From NCBI RefSeq assembly GCF_028279465.1, contig NZ_JANQNS010000018.1:1-64000 (forward strand): a stretch of 64,000 nucleotides of DNA, written 5' to 3'. Positions within the stretch are counted from its first letter, which is position 1, and each line of letters opens with the position of its first letter. The position numbers and the translations under genes were made by a program. The DNA comes from Parasphingopyxis sp. GTDB taxonomy: Bacteria; Pseudomonadota; Alphaproteobacteria; Sphingomonadales; Sphingomonadaceae. The notes beneath the pieces were generated by a model. That model did not search any database. It worked only from the letters and a program-made list of their open reading frames with translations, and was not told the origin of the DNA. Shown here one piece after another: positions 44,846 to 53,493 of this stretch.

Positions 44846-44863
44846 ATATACGTATACGTAGAT
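44846..44863. promoter_or_regulatory. Regulon operator I
   Basis: ATATACG-TATA-CGTAGAT, one substitution from a perfect site. It lies between the exported VOC gene (start 44747) and the alpha/beta hydrolase gene (start 44957 or 44882). Confidence 0.72.
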
Positions 44864-44956
44864 TATCGCTTCAGTGCCGAGATGTCCACAAGACCGAATG
44901 CAGCAATGTCATTGCAACAGGCAAACGGCCAAGTCGCGTGCCAAGGAGAATCGATT

Positions 44957-45763
44957 TTGACCATTCACGACGTGAAAACCGACAATAACCTGTCGACACC
45001 GGTCGAAATTACGGGCTCGGGCGAGGCAGTCATATTTCTTCACGGCTTTCTGATGTCGCCCACCATGTGGCAACACAGTGCCAACCATTTACCGGACGGC
45101 TTCAGTGCGGTCGTGCCGGCCCAACCGGGACATGGCGATGCTGACGCCGCGCCGGATGGTTTTGCAATGGACGATTGGGTTCGCTGGCTGGTCGACATCC
45201 TCGACGCAACCGGGAGCGAGGCTGCCCATCTCGTCGGCCATTCGATGGGCGGCCTGCTGGCGCTCGAAGCGTCGGTGCAGTTTCCGGAGCGCGTCAGATC
45301 GCTATGCCTGATTGGCATGCATGGCGCGCCATGGAGCGAGGAAGAGCGCTCGGGGTTTGTCGATTTCGTCAAAGCGATCGGCGGCGACTGGTCAGACGAG
45401 ATCGCGCAAGGCGTCGCCGCGGCGATGTTTTCGCCCGTCTTTACCGAGAGCCGACCGGACGAGATCCGCAAATGGTCCGCAACTGTTGCGGCGTCGAATC
45501 GCGCGGGCCTCTTGTCGATTGCCAAAGCGCTGGCAGAAAGGCCTGATCGAAGCACCGAGTTATCAGCGATCGCCGCGCCGGCACTGGTCGTACGTGGCGA
45601 AGACGATGATAACATCCCGGAGGAGTCTGCCATGACTTTGGCCGAGGAAATGCAGAACGCGCGCTACCAAAGTATGGCCAAGGTCGGCCATTGTCCGCCA
45701 ATCGAAAGGCCTCGCCGCTTCTCGGCTCTGCTGAACAAGCAGCTCAACAGAATTGTCGATTAA
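44957..45763 (+). CDS. Alpha/beta hydrolase
   Basis: A cytoplasmic alpha/beta hydrolase with intact triad: oxyanion HGFLMSPTMW, nucleophile LVGHSMGGLLAL, acid in RGEDDDNIPEE and histidine in KVGHCPPIERP. TTG 44957 is taken as start because AAGGAG lies 8 bases before it (268 residues). ATG 44882 in the same frame would add 25 residues but lacks a ribosome site and lies close to the operator. It is divergent from the exported VOC protein. It likely cleaves an ester, thioester or C-C bond in the pathway. Confidence 0.88.
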   Translation: MTIHDVKTDNNLSTPVEITGSGEAVIFLHGFLMSPTMWQHSANHLPDGFSAVVPAQPGHGDADAAPDGFAMDDWVRWLVDILDATGSEAAHLVGHSMGGLLALEASVQFPERVRSLCLIGMHGAPWSEEERSGFVDFVKAIGGDWSDEIAQGVAAAMFSPVFTESRPDEIRKWSATVAASNRAGLLSIAKALAERPDRSTELSAIAAPALVVRGEDDDNIPEESAMTLAEEMQNARYQSMAKVGHCPPIERPRRFSALLNKQLNRIVD

Positions 45764-45897
45764 CGCACGCACAGCCTTGCATGCCCTCCGGCATAGCCTG
45801 CTGGGTTTCCTAGGTTACACCGTAAGACGGTAGAACACCATCTACAATCGCTCGAGATGCGATCAGCTCGTCTAGCGCATGGCGCACACCGCAAAGA

Positions 45898-46731
45898 TCA
45901 GCTGCGCAACCGCGCCTCACCATCCGCGATGACCGTGCTGCCCTGAGCATCGACGACCGCGAACACAATAGCGCCGTCCGACGATGGCGATACATAGTGC
46001 AGGCGCAGCATCGAACCGGGAAAAGCCATGCCCGTGAAGCGGCCAGACAGCGCTTCGAGCACGCCCGTGTGAGTATCGGCGAAATGCGCGGCGATAGCCT
46101 TGCCTGCAAGCGCCCAGGTCGCCGTCCCATGCACAATAATGCCCGGCAGACTGGCCGCACGGGCGATGGCGGGTTCAGTATGGATCGGGTTCCAGATGCC
46201 CGAACACTCCGTGTAGCGATGCGGCAGCCAGCGGTCGATCGGCAGCGCGATCTCGCCATCGAATTGCCGCGGTGCGGGCCGCTGCCGAACCCTTGTCGGC
46301 TTACCCTGAAAGTCGGAGCCCCGGCACAGGGCGGTGGACACCGTCTCCACCACGATTTCATTCGTCTCGGCATCACAAGTCGTCATCGTCGTTTCGACAA
46401 CGCCGCCCGCACTGCTGTTGTACGCGCCGGTGATCTCAGCCTCAACCCGATAGGTACGCCCGGCATGCAATGTGCCAGGAAAACGCGAGGACTGGCCGGC
46501 ATGGACGATCCGCAGCCGCGCCTCGCCATCGAGCCCGAGATGCGCATGGCCGGCAGCGATGACGAGCCGCCATTCGAGCGCCACGGCCTGGAGCGGCGAA
46601 GCATTTGCCGCGCGCTCCTCCAGCTCGACCACCTCGTCTATGCCAGCCGCGAAAGCGAGTGTCATACGCTGCGTCAGCGCGACTTCGACGGGAACGAGCT
46701 TCGTACCAACGATGTCGGGATTGAGTGGCAT
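45898..46731 (-). CDS. MaoC-like double hot-dog hydratase/dehydratase
   Basis: A 277-residue protein with two hot-dog halves; the C-terminal half carries the hydratase-2-like segment CSGIWNPIHTEPAIARA and LPGIIVHGTATWALAG. The catalytic histidine is kept, but the aspartate of the classical SGDxNPxH motif is isoleucine here, a variant also seen in other MaoC-like proteins. It would hydrate an enoyl-CoA in chain shortening. No regulon operator is seen upstream, so it is assigned to the cluster by position and chemistry only. Confidence 0.82.
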   Translation of the reverse strand: MPLNPDIVGTKLVPVEVALTQRMTLAFAAGIDEVVELEERAANASPLQAVALEWRLVIAAGHAHLGLDGEARLRIVHAGQSSRFPGTLHAGRTYRVEAEITGAYNSSAGGVVETTMTTCDAETNEIVVETVSTALCRGSDFQGKPTRVRQRPAPRQFDGEIALPIDRWLPHRYTECSGIWNPIHTEPAIARAASLPGIIVHGTATWALAGKAIAAHFADTHTGVLEALSGRFTGMAFPGSMLRLHYVSPSSDGAIVFAVVDAQGSTVIADGEARLRS

Positions 46732-47244
46732 CTAGACCCTTATGGCTGAACAGAAGATATCAACGCTGCACTTGTTCGAAAATTTAAGCTCAAGACGCAA
46801 CAGCGCATCGTCGTAAAGTCACCATGCAATAACCCGACGATCGCCTGAAGTGATGCACGCAAAGGTCTGCTTGCCGGCTTCCAGTAGACATTGGCAAGGC
46901 CGCCAAAGGATTGCGCGCGAGCGTCGCACCCGTTTATCGCCTCAGGCATTATACCATCGGCGAAACAGGGTCACGAAGCTGTCGCCAAGGTTCGCCTGCA
47001 ACGGGTTTGATGCTTCCCATCATAGGCGATCATCAACGGACCAAAACCCGATGAAACATTATCTCAGGCTAGAGGGCAATTCCCACACCAAAATCGTGCC
47101 TAAAAGAAGATCCGCCAGAATCCTTGATGAGGCCCTTAGGATCGCCAGTTCGAAGCACCCGAGCACGGTTCCGGATACTTGATAGTGCAGCACTCGAACC
47201 CGCACCTTAACCTGCTGATATGATCAGCTGACGCGGCCGTTGGA
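46732..47244. other. Intergenic stretch without a recognised gene
   Basis: Short frames exist (for example 43 codons from ATG 47051 and 69 codons on the minus strand from 46949), but none has a family, a good ribosome site or sustained coding character. No terminator, RNA or operator is evident. It marks the right edge of the catabolic cluster and may hold decayed sequence. Confidence 0.4.
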
Positions 47245-49722
47245 CTATTGTCCTTGTAGCAATTCTTGAATTGATCCCCTCCGACTGAAGCTGCCAGCAA
47301 GCGCCATGAAGATGAACAACATGAGAGCGATCGCCGCCAATGTCCCTGCTACCCAGAGGGGCGAGAAGCGGAAGGGCAAGCCGAACTGACTTTCGAAGAT
47401 CAGCGTCCCGGCAAGCCACGCGCCGCCGATCGCGCCGAAAGCCGCCAGCGCACCGGTCAGGGACCATTCTGACAAGCTGAGCCGCGCGACGTCGCGCCTG
47501 TCAAAACCCATCGTTTGCAGCAGACCGTCGCGCAGGCGGTCATCGGCTTCGAACCCTCTCACCGACGCGGCGATGACAAGCATGGTGAGCAGCAGCACGA
47601 AGGCGGAAAAACCGACCGATACCCGTTTGACCAACGCAACGATGCGATCGAAGCGTTCGGTTATCTCCTGAATTGGCTCGAGTATCAGCTCCGGATGCTG
47701 CACCCACAGGCCGGGCAACGCGTCCCATGCGGTTTCGGGCAATTCCATCGTGCCCATGAACAGTGTGGTGCCGGGAATGTGCGGGCGTGCGGTTTCGGGA
47801 ACTTGGAACCAGAATGTGATCGAGCTGGCACCCGGTTGGTAGACATGGCTGGAGACCAAGGTGAAGCGGCGCATTTCGCCGTCCACGCTGAAGTCCAGCG
47901 CATCGCCCAGTTCGAGACGCAGGTCGGTCATGACCTCCTCCTCCACCGAAATCCGGTCCCACGAGGCAGTGCCCGCATCCCACCACGATCCGGCGACCAC
48001 GCGATTGTTAGCAGGCAGCGGATCGGTCCAGTGGAGGCGAATGGGCTCCTGCATCGTCGCAAGCGTCTCGCTCGGCCCGCCGGCATGATCGGCAAGCGGG
48101 CGATCGTTGACGCGAACGAGCTGGGCGCGGACAAAGGGGCGCAGGCTGCGTATCTCGCTGCCGGTCTCGCGCGCCCATTCGTTCAGCGCCGCCACATGCG
48201 CCTCGCTCGCCTCGGCGATGACGAGATTGCCGTCATGCGTGCGGCGCTGCTCTTCGAGCCGTTCGCCGATCTGACCGAGCAACATTAGTGTGACAAGCAA
48301 TAGCAGCGCGCTCGCTCCAAGCCCGACGACTTGCGCGGTCTTCGATGTGATCCTGCGCCGCATGAGGAACACGACGAAGGGCAGCAATCCGCCCCTGCGG
48401 CCAAACAGGCGATCTCCCAGCCACAGTGCGGACCAGGTCACGAGGACGAGCAACACGATCCCGGCGGCAACGGCGGCAAGGATCATCACCGTCAGCAACC
48501 AGTTGTCGGTATAGGCCAGCGCGACGGCCGACACGGCGGCAGCCCCTGAAACCAAACGCAGCGTGGCCGGTGTCAACCGGCCTTCGGAGCGAATCAGGCT
48601 CGAGACAGAGGCGCGCATCAGGGGGAGGATGAAAGGCAACTGTAAAAGGATGGCGAGCAGGGCCAGCAAGCCAACCGTCTGCGCCAGCGCGGCAACCGGC
48701 CAGACTGGCGCGATGCCGGGGAAGGTATCGTCAAGGATGTCGAGCAGCGCCAGCTGCCCGACCGCCGCGAGAACGGCTGCGACCAGGCAGGCGCAGAGAA
48801 AGCCGATCGCCCATTGCGCCAGCATCATCGCTATACCGCAGCGGAGTGTCACGCCGAAGCTCTGGTAGAGCGCGAGGCGATATTGCATCGCTTCGAGCCA
48901 GCGCCTGTTGGTCATGTCGAGCGCGACCGCGCCGAGAATGACGAAAGTGACCGAAAGCAAGCCGAAGAGGTTTTCGACGCGCTGCCAGAAACTGGCGAGC
49001 GGATGGTCTCCGCCGCGTTTACTGAGGAGGCGTGCGGCCGACAATTCACTGCGCTGCCAGTCGCGAATGGCCGATTCCTGCGCCTCGCTCGCACCGATCA
49101 GATAGCGAAACCGCTCGCCTTGCATACCGGCCGATGCGCTATCGAAGGTGCGTTCGTGCACCATGGCGCGCATCGCCACGCTATGACCTTCCATCAGCCG
49201 GTCCGGTTCGTGTTCGAGGATCGCATCGACCCGAAGGGCGGTATCGCCGAACGTGATCGTCTCTCCGACCCGTGCCCGTAGTACCCCTGCAAGCCGCGGA
49301 CCGAGCCATATCGCTCCGGGCTGCGGATGGGTGGCCCGATCGGTGGCGCCACCGAGGACACGGCTGACGGTGACTTCGCCTTGCACCGGATAGGCATCGT
49401 CGACGATCTTGAGCTGCGCGCGCTCCCATTGCTCGCCATGGGTCAACACGACTTGCATGGTCGCCGTGCGCGACAGGCTTTCGGTGTGCCGGGCAAGCTC
49501 TTCCATTTGGACAGTGGAAAGCGGCACGAAGCTCTCCAGCACGACGTCCGCGCCGAGCATCTGATCGAGATTGTCATTGAGATAGGACTGGATCGAGGCG
49601 CTGGCGAGCGTGAGCGAGAGCAGGAAGAATGCGATCAACCCCTGCACTGCGAAAGCGATCCGCCCATCGCCGCTCTTCAGGTCGCTGCGCACATTTTCCA
49701 GGATGAGCGATGCCGAGGTCAT
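47245..49722 (-). CDS. ABC transporter permease, FtsX-like, YbbP-sized
   Basis: An 825-residue permease. It has one membrane segment at the N-terminus, an extracytoplasmic domain (about 45-245), an FtsX-type three-segment core (about 250-370), further segments to about 500, a second extracytoplasmic domain, and a last FtsX core (about 690-815). Size and plan match E. coli YbbP (804 residues), which works with YbbA and the esterase TesA. It overlaps the ATPase gene by 4 bases. With an exported hydrolase controlled by the same operator nearby, extraction or clearance of a lipophilic compound is a reasonable guess. Confidence 0.88.
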   Translation of the reverse strand: MTSASLILENVRSDLKSGDGRIAFAVQGLIAFFLLSLTLASASIQSYLNDNLDQMLGADVVLESFVPLSTVQMEELARHTESLSRTATMQVVLTHGEQWERAQLKIVDDAYPVQGEVTVSRVLGGATDRATHPQPGAIWLGPRLAGVLRARVGETITFGDTALRVDAILEHEPDRLMEGHSVAMRAMVHERTFDSASAGMQGERFRYLIGASEAQESAIRDWQRSELSAARLLSKRGGDHPLASFWQRVENLFGLLSVTFVILGAVALDMTNRRWLEAMQYRLALYQSFGVTLRCGIAMMLAQWAIGFLCACLVAAVLAAVGQLALLDILDDTFPGIAPVWPVAALAQTVGLLALLAILLQLPFILPLMRASVSSLIRSEGRLTPATLRLVSGAAAVSAVALAYTDNWLLTVMILAAVAAGIVLLVLVTWSALWLGDRLFGRRGGLLPFVVFLMRRRITSKTAQVVGLGASALLLLVTLMLLGQIGERLEEQRRTHDGNLVIAEASEAHVAALNEWARETGSEIRSLRPFVRAQLVRVNDRPLADHAGGPSETLATMQEPIRLHWTDPLPANNRVVAGSWWDAGTASWDRISVEEEVMTDLRLELGDALDFSVDGEMRRFTLVSSHVYQPGASSITFWFQVPETARPHIPGTTLFMGTMELPETAWDALPGLWVQHPELILEPIQEITERFDRIVALVKRVSVGFSAFVLLLTMLVIAASVRGFEADDRLRDGLLQTMGFDRRDVARLSLSEWSLTGALAAFGAIGGAWLAGTLIFESQFGLPFRFSPLWVAGTLAAIALMLFIFMALAGSFSRRGSIQELLQGQ

Positions 49723-50378
49723 CGAATTGGCTCCAGCCGCTTATCGCGCAGCATCCAGCCGGTATCCGTGCGGCTGGCGAGCGCCTCGCTATGAGTGACG
49801 ACGACCATGCAGCAGCCGCTCTCACGTGCGCAGTCGAACATCAGGTCGCTCACCGCGGTGGACGTCACCGCATCGAGATTTCCGGTCGGTTCGTCGGCGA
49901 AGAGGAAGGCTGGCTCGCTGATGAAAGCGCGCGCGATGGCCGCGCGCTGCTGTTCGCCGCCGCTCAGCCGAGAGGGCTGGTGTCCGGCCCGACCCTCCAG
50001 CCCGACCCGCGCCAGCCAGTTGCGTGCCTTGTCCTGCGCATCGGGATCCCCCTTGAGGCGCAGCGGCAGGGCAAGATTGGCGAGCGCGTCGAGCTCGGGC
50101 ATCAGGTGGAATTGCTGGAACACAAAGCCGCTGCGCGCCCTCAGGCCAACCGCATCGACCTGCCTGCCATCGACATGGAAGGTGACCGCGCCCCGTCTCG
50201 GCTCGTCGAGCCCGGCCATGATCGTGAGCAGGCTGGACTTGCCCGCGCCCGACGGGCCCACGATCGCATGGCTGCGGCCCGCTTGAAGTTCGAGCGACAC
50301 ATTCTCGAACAGGTCGATGCGATCGGTCCCGGTGTCGAAGAAATGGCCGACATCGGACAGTTTGATGCGATTCTGCAT
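49719..50378 (-). CDS. ABC transporter ATP-binding protein (LolD/YbbA type)
   Basis: A 219-residue ATPase, start ATG 50378 after GGAAGGGAAGTCACC; the frame extends 13 codons up without support. Walker A is VGPSGAGKSSLLTIMAGLDE, signature LSGGEQQRAAIARAF, Walker B FLFADEPTGNLD and switch histidine VVVTHSEAL. This is the LolD/MacB/YbbA branch that works with FtsX-like permeases. The gene is divergent from the response regulator, and a TTTGAC-N5-TTTGAC site lies upstream at 50418. Confidence 0.92.
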   Translation of the reverse strand: MQNRIKLSDVGHFFDTGTDRIDLFENVSLELQAGRSHAIVGPSGAGKSSLLTIMAGLDEPRRGAVTFHVDGRQVDAVGLRARSGFVFQQFHLMPELDALANLALPLRLKGDPDAQDKARNWLARVGLEGRAGHQPSRLSGGEQQRAAIARAFISEPAFLFADEPTGNLDAVTSTAVSDLMFDCARESGCCMVVVTHSEALASRTDTGWMLRDKRLEPIR

Positions 50379-50417
50379 GGTGACTTCCCTTCCCGGAAAG
50401 CGGTTAGCCGGGGCCAT

Positions 50418-50434
50418 GTCAAATGCGCGTCAAA
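50418..50434 (-). promoter_or_regulatory. Response-regulator operator before the ABC operon
   Basis: On the minus strand the site reads TTTGACGCGCATTTGAC, a direct repeat of TTTGAC at one helical turn, as OmpR-family regulators use. The same 17 bases occur at 52416. It lies 40 bases before the ATPase start. Confidence 0.7.
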
Positions 50435-50452
50435 GCCGTGAGGTTGACGGTT

Positions 50453-50469
50453 TTTGACATGTATTTGAC
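50453..50469 (+). promoter_or_regulatory. Response-regulator operator before its own gene
   Basis: TTTGAC-ATGTA-TTTGAC in the plus direction, the same layout as the other two sites with a different spacer. A further GTTGAC lies 10 bases to the left. It is 45 bases upstream of the regulator start and suggests autoregulation. Confidence 0.65.
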
Positions 50470-50513
50470 ATTCGATCCGACAGCGTGGGACTGCTTGTCT
50501 GGGGAGAAGGCGC

Positions 50514-51191
50514 ATGCGAGTGCTCGTGGTCGAGGACAATCTCGATCTGCAGGCGAATATCGCCGAATATCTCGAGCATGAGATGGATCTCGATTTTGCC
50601 TATTCAGGGGATCAGGGGCTCGATCTGGCAACGACGAATTTCTACGATGTCATCGTCCTCGACCTGAAGCTGCCGGGACGCGACGGGATCGATGTGTGCC
50701 AGGCATATCGCCGGGCTGCGTGCCAGCAGGCGGCGATCATCATGTTGACTGCACGTGACACGATCGAGGACAAGGAGGCCGGTTTTGCAGCTGGCGCTGA
50801 CGATTATCTCGTCAAGCCCTTCTCGCTCAGGGAATTGCGCATACGGATCGAGGCGCTGGCCCGCCGTCCGAAGCCCCAAGCCTCCACGAAATTGACCGTC
50901 GATGACCTGACGCTCGATCGCACGCGCAACACGGTCTCAGGCCCCGCCGGTTCGGTGCATCTACACGCGAAGGCAGCGCAGATGCTGGAACTGATGATGG
51001 AAAACGCACCTGATCCGGTGGCAAGCGATCGTATCGCTTATGCCTTGTGGAAGGACGAACCGCCCGATTCCGGGGCACTGCGGACGCATGTCTACCACCT
51101 GCGTCGCGCGCTTGCGCAGATCGGCATGGCCGACCGGATCGAGACCGTGCGCGGCAAGGGTTACGCGCTTGCGCCCGAGAGGAGCGGATAA
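50514..51191 (+). CDS. Two-component response regulator, OmpR/PhoB type
   Basis: A 225-residue regulator. The receiver domain (1-120) has the acidic pair in VVEDN, the phospho-acceptor aspartate in VIVLDLKLPG, T in MLTAR and the lysine in YLVKPFSL. The winged-helix DNA-binding domain (about 130-222) has HLHAKAAQMLELMM and RTHVYHLRRALAQIG. It shares one base with the start of the kinase gene, so the two are made together. Three operator-like direct repeats close by are its likely targets. Confidence 0.95.
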   Translation: MRVLVVEDNLDLQANIAEYLEHEMDLDFAYSGDQGLDLATTNFYDVIVLDLKLPGRDGIDVCQAYRRAACQQAAIIMLTARDTIEDKEAGFAAGADDYLVKPFSLRELRIRIEALARRPKPQASTKLTVDDLTLDRTRNTVSGPAGSVHLHAKAAQMLELMMENAPDPVASDRIAYALWKDEPPDSGALRTHVYHLRRALAQIGMADRIETVRGKGYALAPERSG

Positions 51192-52420
51192 TGCGCCGTC
51201 CCGTCCGCCGACTTGTCTTCGCCACATTCCTTGCCTCGGCTCTCACCAATGCCATAATTTTCCTGTTGCTGATCGCGCTGTTCGGGTTCGATCTCGAGGA
51301 CGACATTTTCGACGACCAGGTCGCGAGCGCGGCCGACCGTCTCGCCGCAAGCGACATGCGGGAATTGCAAGGCTCAGGAACGGTCTCCGCACTCGACATG
51401 ACCTATTATGTGGGGCGTGTGGATATGCCCGAATGGTTGCTGGAGAGCGCTCCGGTGAGGCAGGACGCCGAACGCGGCGAGATATTTGCCGAGGAGCGGG
51501 GTCATTTTCACCTTGTCACGCGCACGTTGGAAAACGGCCAGCGGCTTTACGTGCTGTTCGATGCGCGCCCCTTCATTCGTTCGACACCGCAGCTCGCTTC
51601 CTATTTGTTGATCGCACTGGTGATGGCGCTCTTGGCATTCCTCGTATCGCTGCTGTTCCTGCGCCGGATGATCGCCAGCCTTTCCGAGCCCCTGGAAAAG
51701 CTGTCCTCGCGCATATCCTGGACCACTGCGGATCTCGCCGTGCCCTACCCGGTTGCGGACAAGGCGCCCGAAGAAGTGCACCTTCTCGCCGAAGCGCTGC
51801 ATGCGCGCGATCGGCGCATTGCGGGCCTGCTGGACCGCGAACGTGCCTTCAACCGTGACGCCAGCCACGAATTGCGCACGCCTCTCGCGGTGGCGGTGGG
51901 AGCATTGGAGTTGATCGAGGAAAAATCAGACGAGTCGAGAGCTTTGTCGCGTCTGCGAACCGCACTTGCCGACATGCAACGTCTCGTCGACGGTATCCTT
52001 TGGCTGGGGCGGGAGCCGAACGGCGGCGAGAGATGCGACGCCCGCTCGGCAGTGCAAGCCTCGATCGACGCGCATCGCCATCTGCTGCGCGATCGTCCAT
52101 GCGATATCCGCGACGACGGGGGCAACGCGGTCTCGATGCCTGTTCCTCTGGAGGTCGGCCTTGTCCTGATCGGGAACCTCGTGCGCAATGCCGTGAGCTA
52201 TTCGCAAGATGGACCGATCAAAGTGCTGATCGAAACCCGTAGCATCACGGTGCGTGACAGCGGTAGCGGGTTCGGCCAGACCGACAAGGGACAGGAAGGC
52301 TTCGGCATCGGCCTCTCGCTGGTGCAACGCCTCGGCGACCATTTCGGCGTGACCCTGTCGATCCGCGCGCGCCCCGAAGGCGGGACCGACGCGGTGCTGC
52401 AATGGCCACCCGCCATTTGA
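51191..52420 (+). CDS. Two-component sensor histidine kinase
   Basis: A 409-residue membrane kinase from ATG 51191, behind AGGAGCGG. There are two membrane segments (about residues 12-32 and 138-160) with a periplasmic sensor of about 100 residues between them. The H box is FNRDASHELRTPLAVAVGAL. The ATPase part has N in LIGNLVRNAVSYS, DSGSGFG and the GFGIGLSLVQRLGDHFG box. It should phosphorylate the adjoining regulator. The stimulus is unknown; co-location with a YbbAP-like transporter suggests envelope or lipid stress. Its stop lies within the operator of the next gene. Confidence 0.93.
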   Translation: MRRPVRRLVFATFLASALTNAIIFLLLIALFGFDLEDDIFDDQVASAADRLAASDMRELQGSGTVSALDMTYYVGRVDMPEWLLESAPVRQDAERGEIFAEERGHFHLVTRTLENGQRLYVLFDARPFIRSTPQLASYLLIALVMALLAFLVSLLFLRRMIASLSEPLEKLSSRISWTTADLAVPYPVADKAPEEVHLLAEALHARDRRIAGLLDRERAFNRDASHELRTPLAVAVGALELIEEKSDESRALSRLRTALADMQRLVDGILWLGREPNGGERCDARSAVQASIDAHRHLLRDRPCDIRDDGGNAVSMPVPLEVGLVLIGNLVRNAVSYSQDGPIKVLIETRSITVRDSGSGFGQTDKGQEGFGIGLSLVQRLGDHFGVTLSIRARPEGGTDAVLQWPPAI

Positions 52421-52432
52421 CGCGCATTTGAC
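52416..52432 (+). promoter_or_regulatory. Response-regulator operator before the exported hydrolase
   Basis: TTTGACGCGCATTTGAC, identical over 17 bases to the site before the ABC operon (opposite strand, 50418-50434). It overlaps the kinase stop codon and lies 39 bases before the hydrolase start. Confidence 0.7.
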
Positions 52433-52471
52433 CGCACGACCGCTAGGCCGCTCTCCAGAAGGAGATTTGCC

Positions 52472-53278
52472 ATGCGTTTACTGATTAGCCTTTTCCTGTT
52501 TCTCGCCCCCGCGTTGGTCGCGGTAACGCCGGCCTCGGCGCAAACCCGTATCCTGCAGCTAGCCTATGAAGCCGAAGACGGCGCGCCCGTCACCGGCTTC
52601 TTCTACCGCGACGCCGAAACCCCCGACGACGCTCCCGTCGCCCTGCTGATGCACGGCCTTACCGGCTCGGCCCTGCAATGGCTCGCCACCGACAATCGCA
52701 GCTATGGCGATGAACTGGCGCTGATGCTGCTGCGGCGCGGCTATCGGGTTGCCGCGCTCGATGCCCGCGCGCACGGCGCGCGTCCCGAAAGCGCCAACCC
52801 CATCGCCCGCGTCATGGCTGCGCGCGAAGGCGACACCGGAGCCTATCGCGAAATGATCACTGAAACGATCGGCGATTACCGCCAGTTGCTCGACTTGATG
52901 GACGAAGAGGCGGGCGGGCCGACCAATGTCCTTGTGGTCGGCTACAGCATGGGCGCGCAGATGGCGACTTGGCTGGCCGCCGAGGATCCACGCGTCACCC
53001 ATGTCGTCACTCTCGTGCCCCCGGCCGTCGCGAATGTGCCCGAGGTCGCCCCGCTGGCCGCCGCGCCCCGTGTCGATCGACCGTGGCTGCTGATAACAGC
53101 GACCGACGATGTCTTCGCAACCCCGGAACAGAACATGGCCCTGGCCGAAGCGGGCGGGGAAATGGTCACGCAGGTGTCCTTCGAAAGCGGACATCGCCTG
53201 CCCCAGACCTATATCGGCGTCATCGAAGCATGGTTGCACGAGCATGACCCGCGGTCGAATATTGACAGCAACGATTAG
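52472..53278 (+). CDS. Exported alpha/beta hydrolase
   Basis: A 268-residue hydrolase after AGAAGGAGATTTGCC. The signal peptide ends in TPASAQ. The triad is intact: oxyanion LLMHGLTGSALQW, nucleophile VVGYSMGAQMATW, acid in ITATDDVFATPEQ, histidine in FESGHRLPQTY. It acts in the periplasm on an unknown ester or lipid. It is transcribed like the two-component genes and has its own copy of their operator, so it belongs to that stress response; the arrangement recalls YbbA-YbbP-TesA. Confidence 0.88.
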   Translation: MRLLISLFLFLAPALVAVTPASAQTRILQLAYEAEDGAPVTGFFYRDAETPDDAPVALLMHGLTGSALQWLATDNRSYGDELALMLLRRGYRVAALDARAHGARPESANPIARVMAAREGDTGAYREMITETIGDYRQLLDLMDEEAGGPTNVLVVGYSMGAQMATWLAAEDPRVTHVVTLVPPAVANVPEVAPLAAAPRVDRPWLLITATDDVFATPEQNMALAEAGGEMVTQVSFESGHRLPQTYIGVIEAWLHEHDPRSNIDSND

Positions 53279-53406
53279 TCCCGGGAGGGCGGAATGCCTG
53301 CTTATCTGGTCAGTAAATTTGCCGCCAATGACCGAAAGCGGACGCTACAACACAATGGCTTCTCCATTCCGTTTCGTCTGCCGCAACCCCGCAGCCTGAA
53401 TTTTCT

Positions 53407-53427
53407 GAAAAATATTTGAGCAGTTTT
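53407..53427 (+). promoter_or_regulatory. Candidate ECF-type promoter element before the autotransporter
   Basis: GAAAAATATTTGA with following T-rich bases resembles the stretch at 60251 before the ECF sigma gene (15 of the first 21 positions agree). It lies 87 bases before the autotransporter start. Between it and the gene, a GCGCC/GGCGC hairpin followed by CGTTTTT (53438-53465) may attenuate transcription. Tentative. Confidence 0.3.
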
Positions 53428-53493
53428 TCCTCCCGATTGCGCCGTTCTTGGTGAGGCGCCGTTTTTCTCGGTGCCGGACCGGGAGGACAAGGC

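Noticed and set aside
44882-44956. ATG 44882 as certain start of the alpha/beta hydrolase
   Set aside because: It has no ribosome site, while TTG 44957 has AAGGAG at good distance; kept only as an alternative.
47051-47182. 43-codon frame as a small gene
   Set aside because: No ribosome site, no recognisable sequence, in a stretch without other coding signs.
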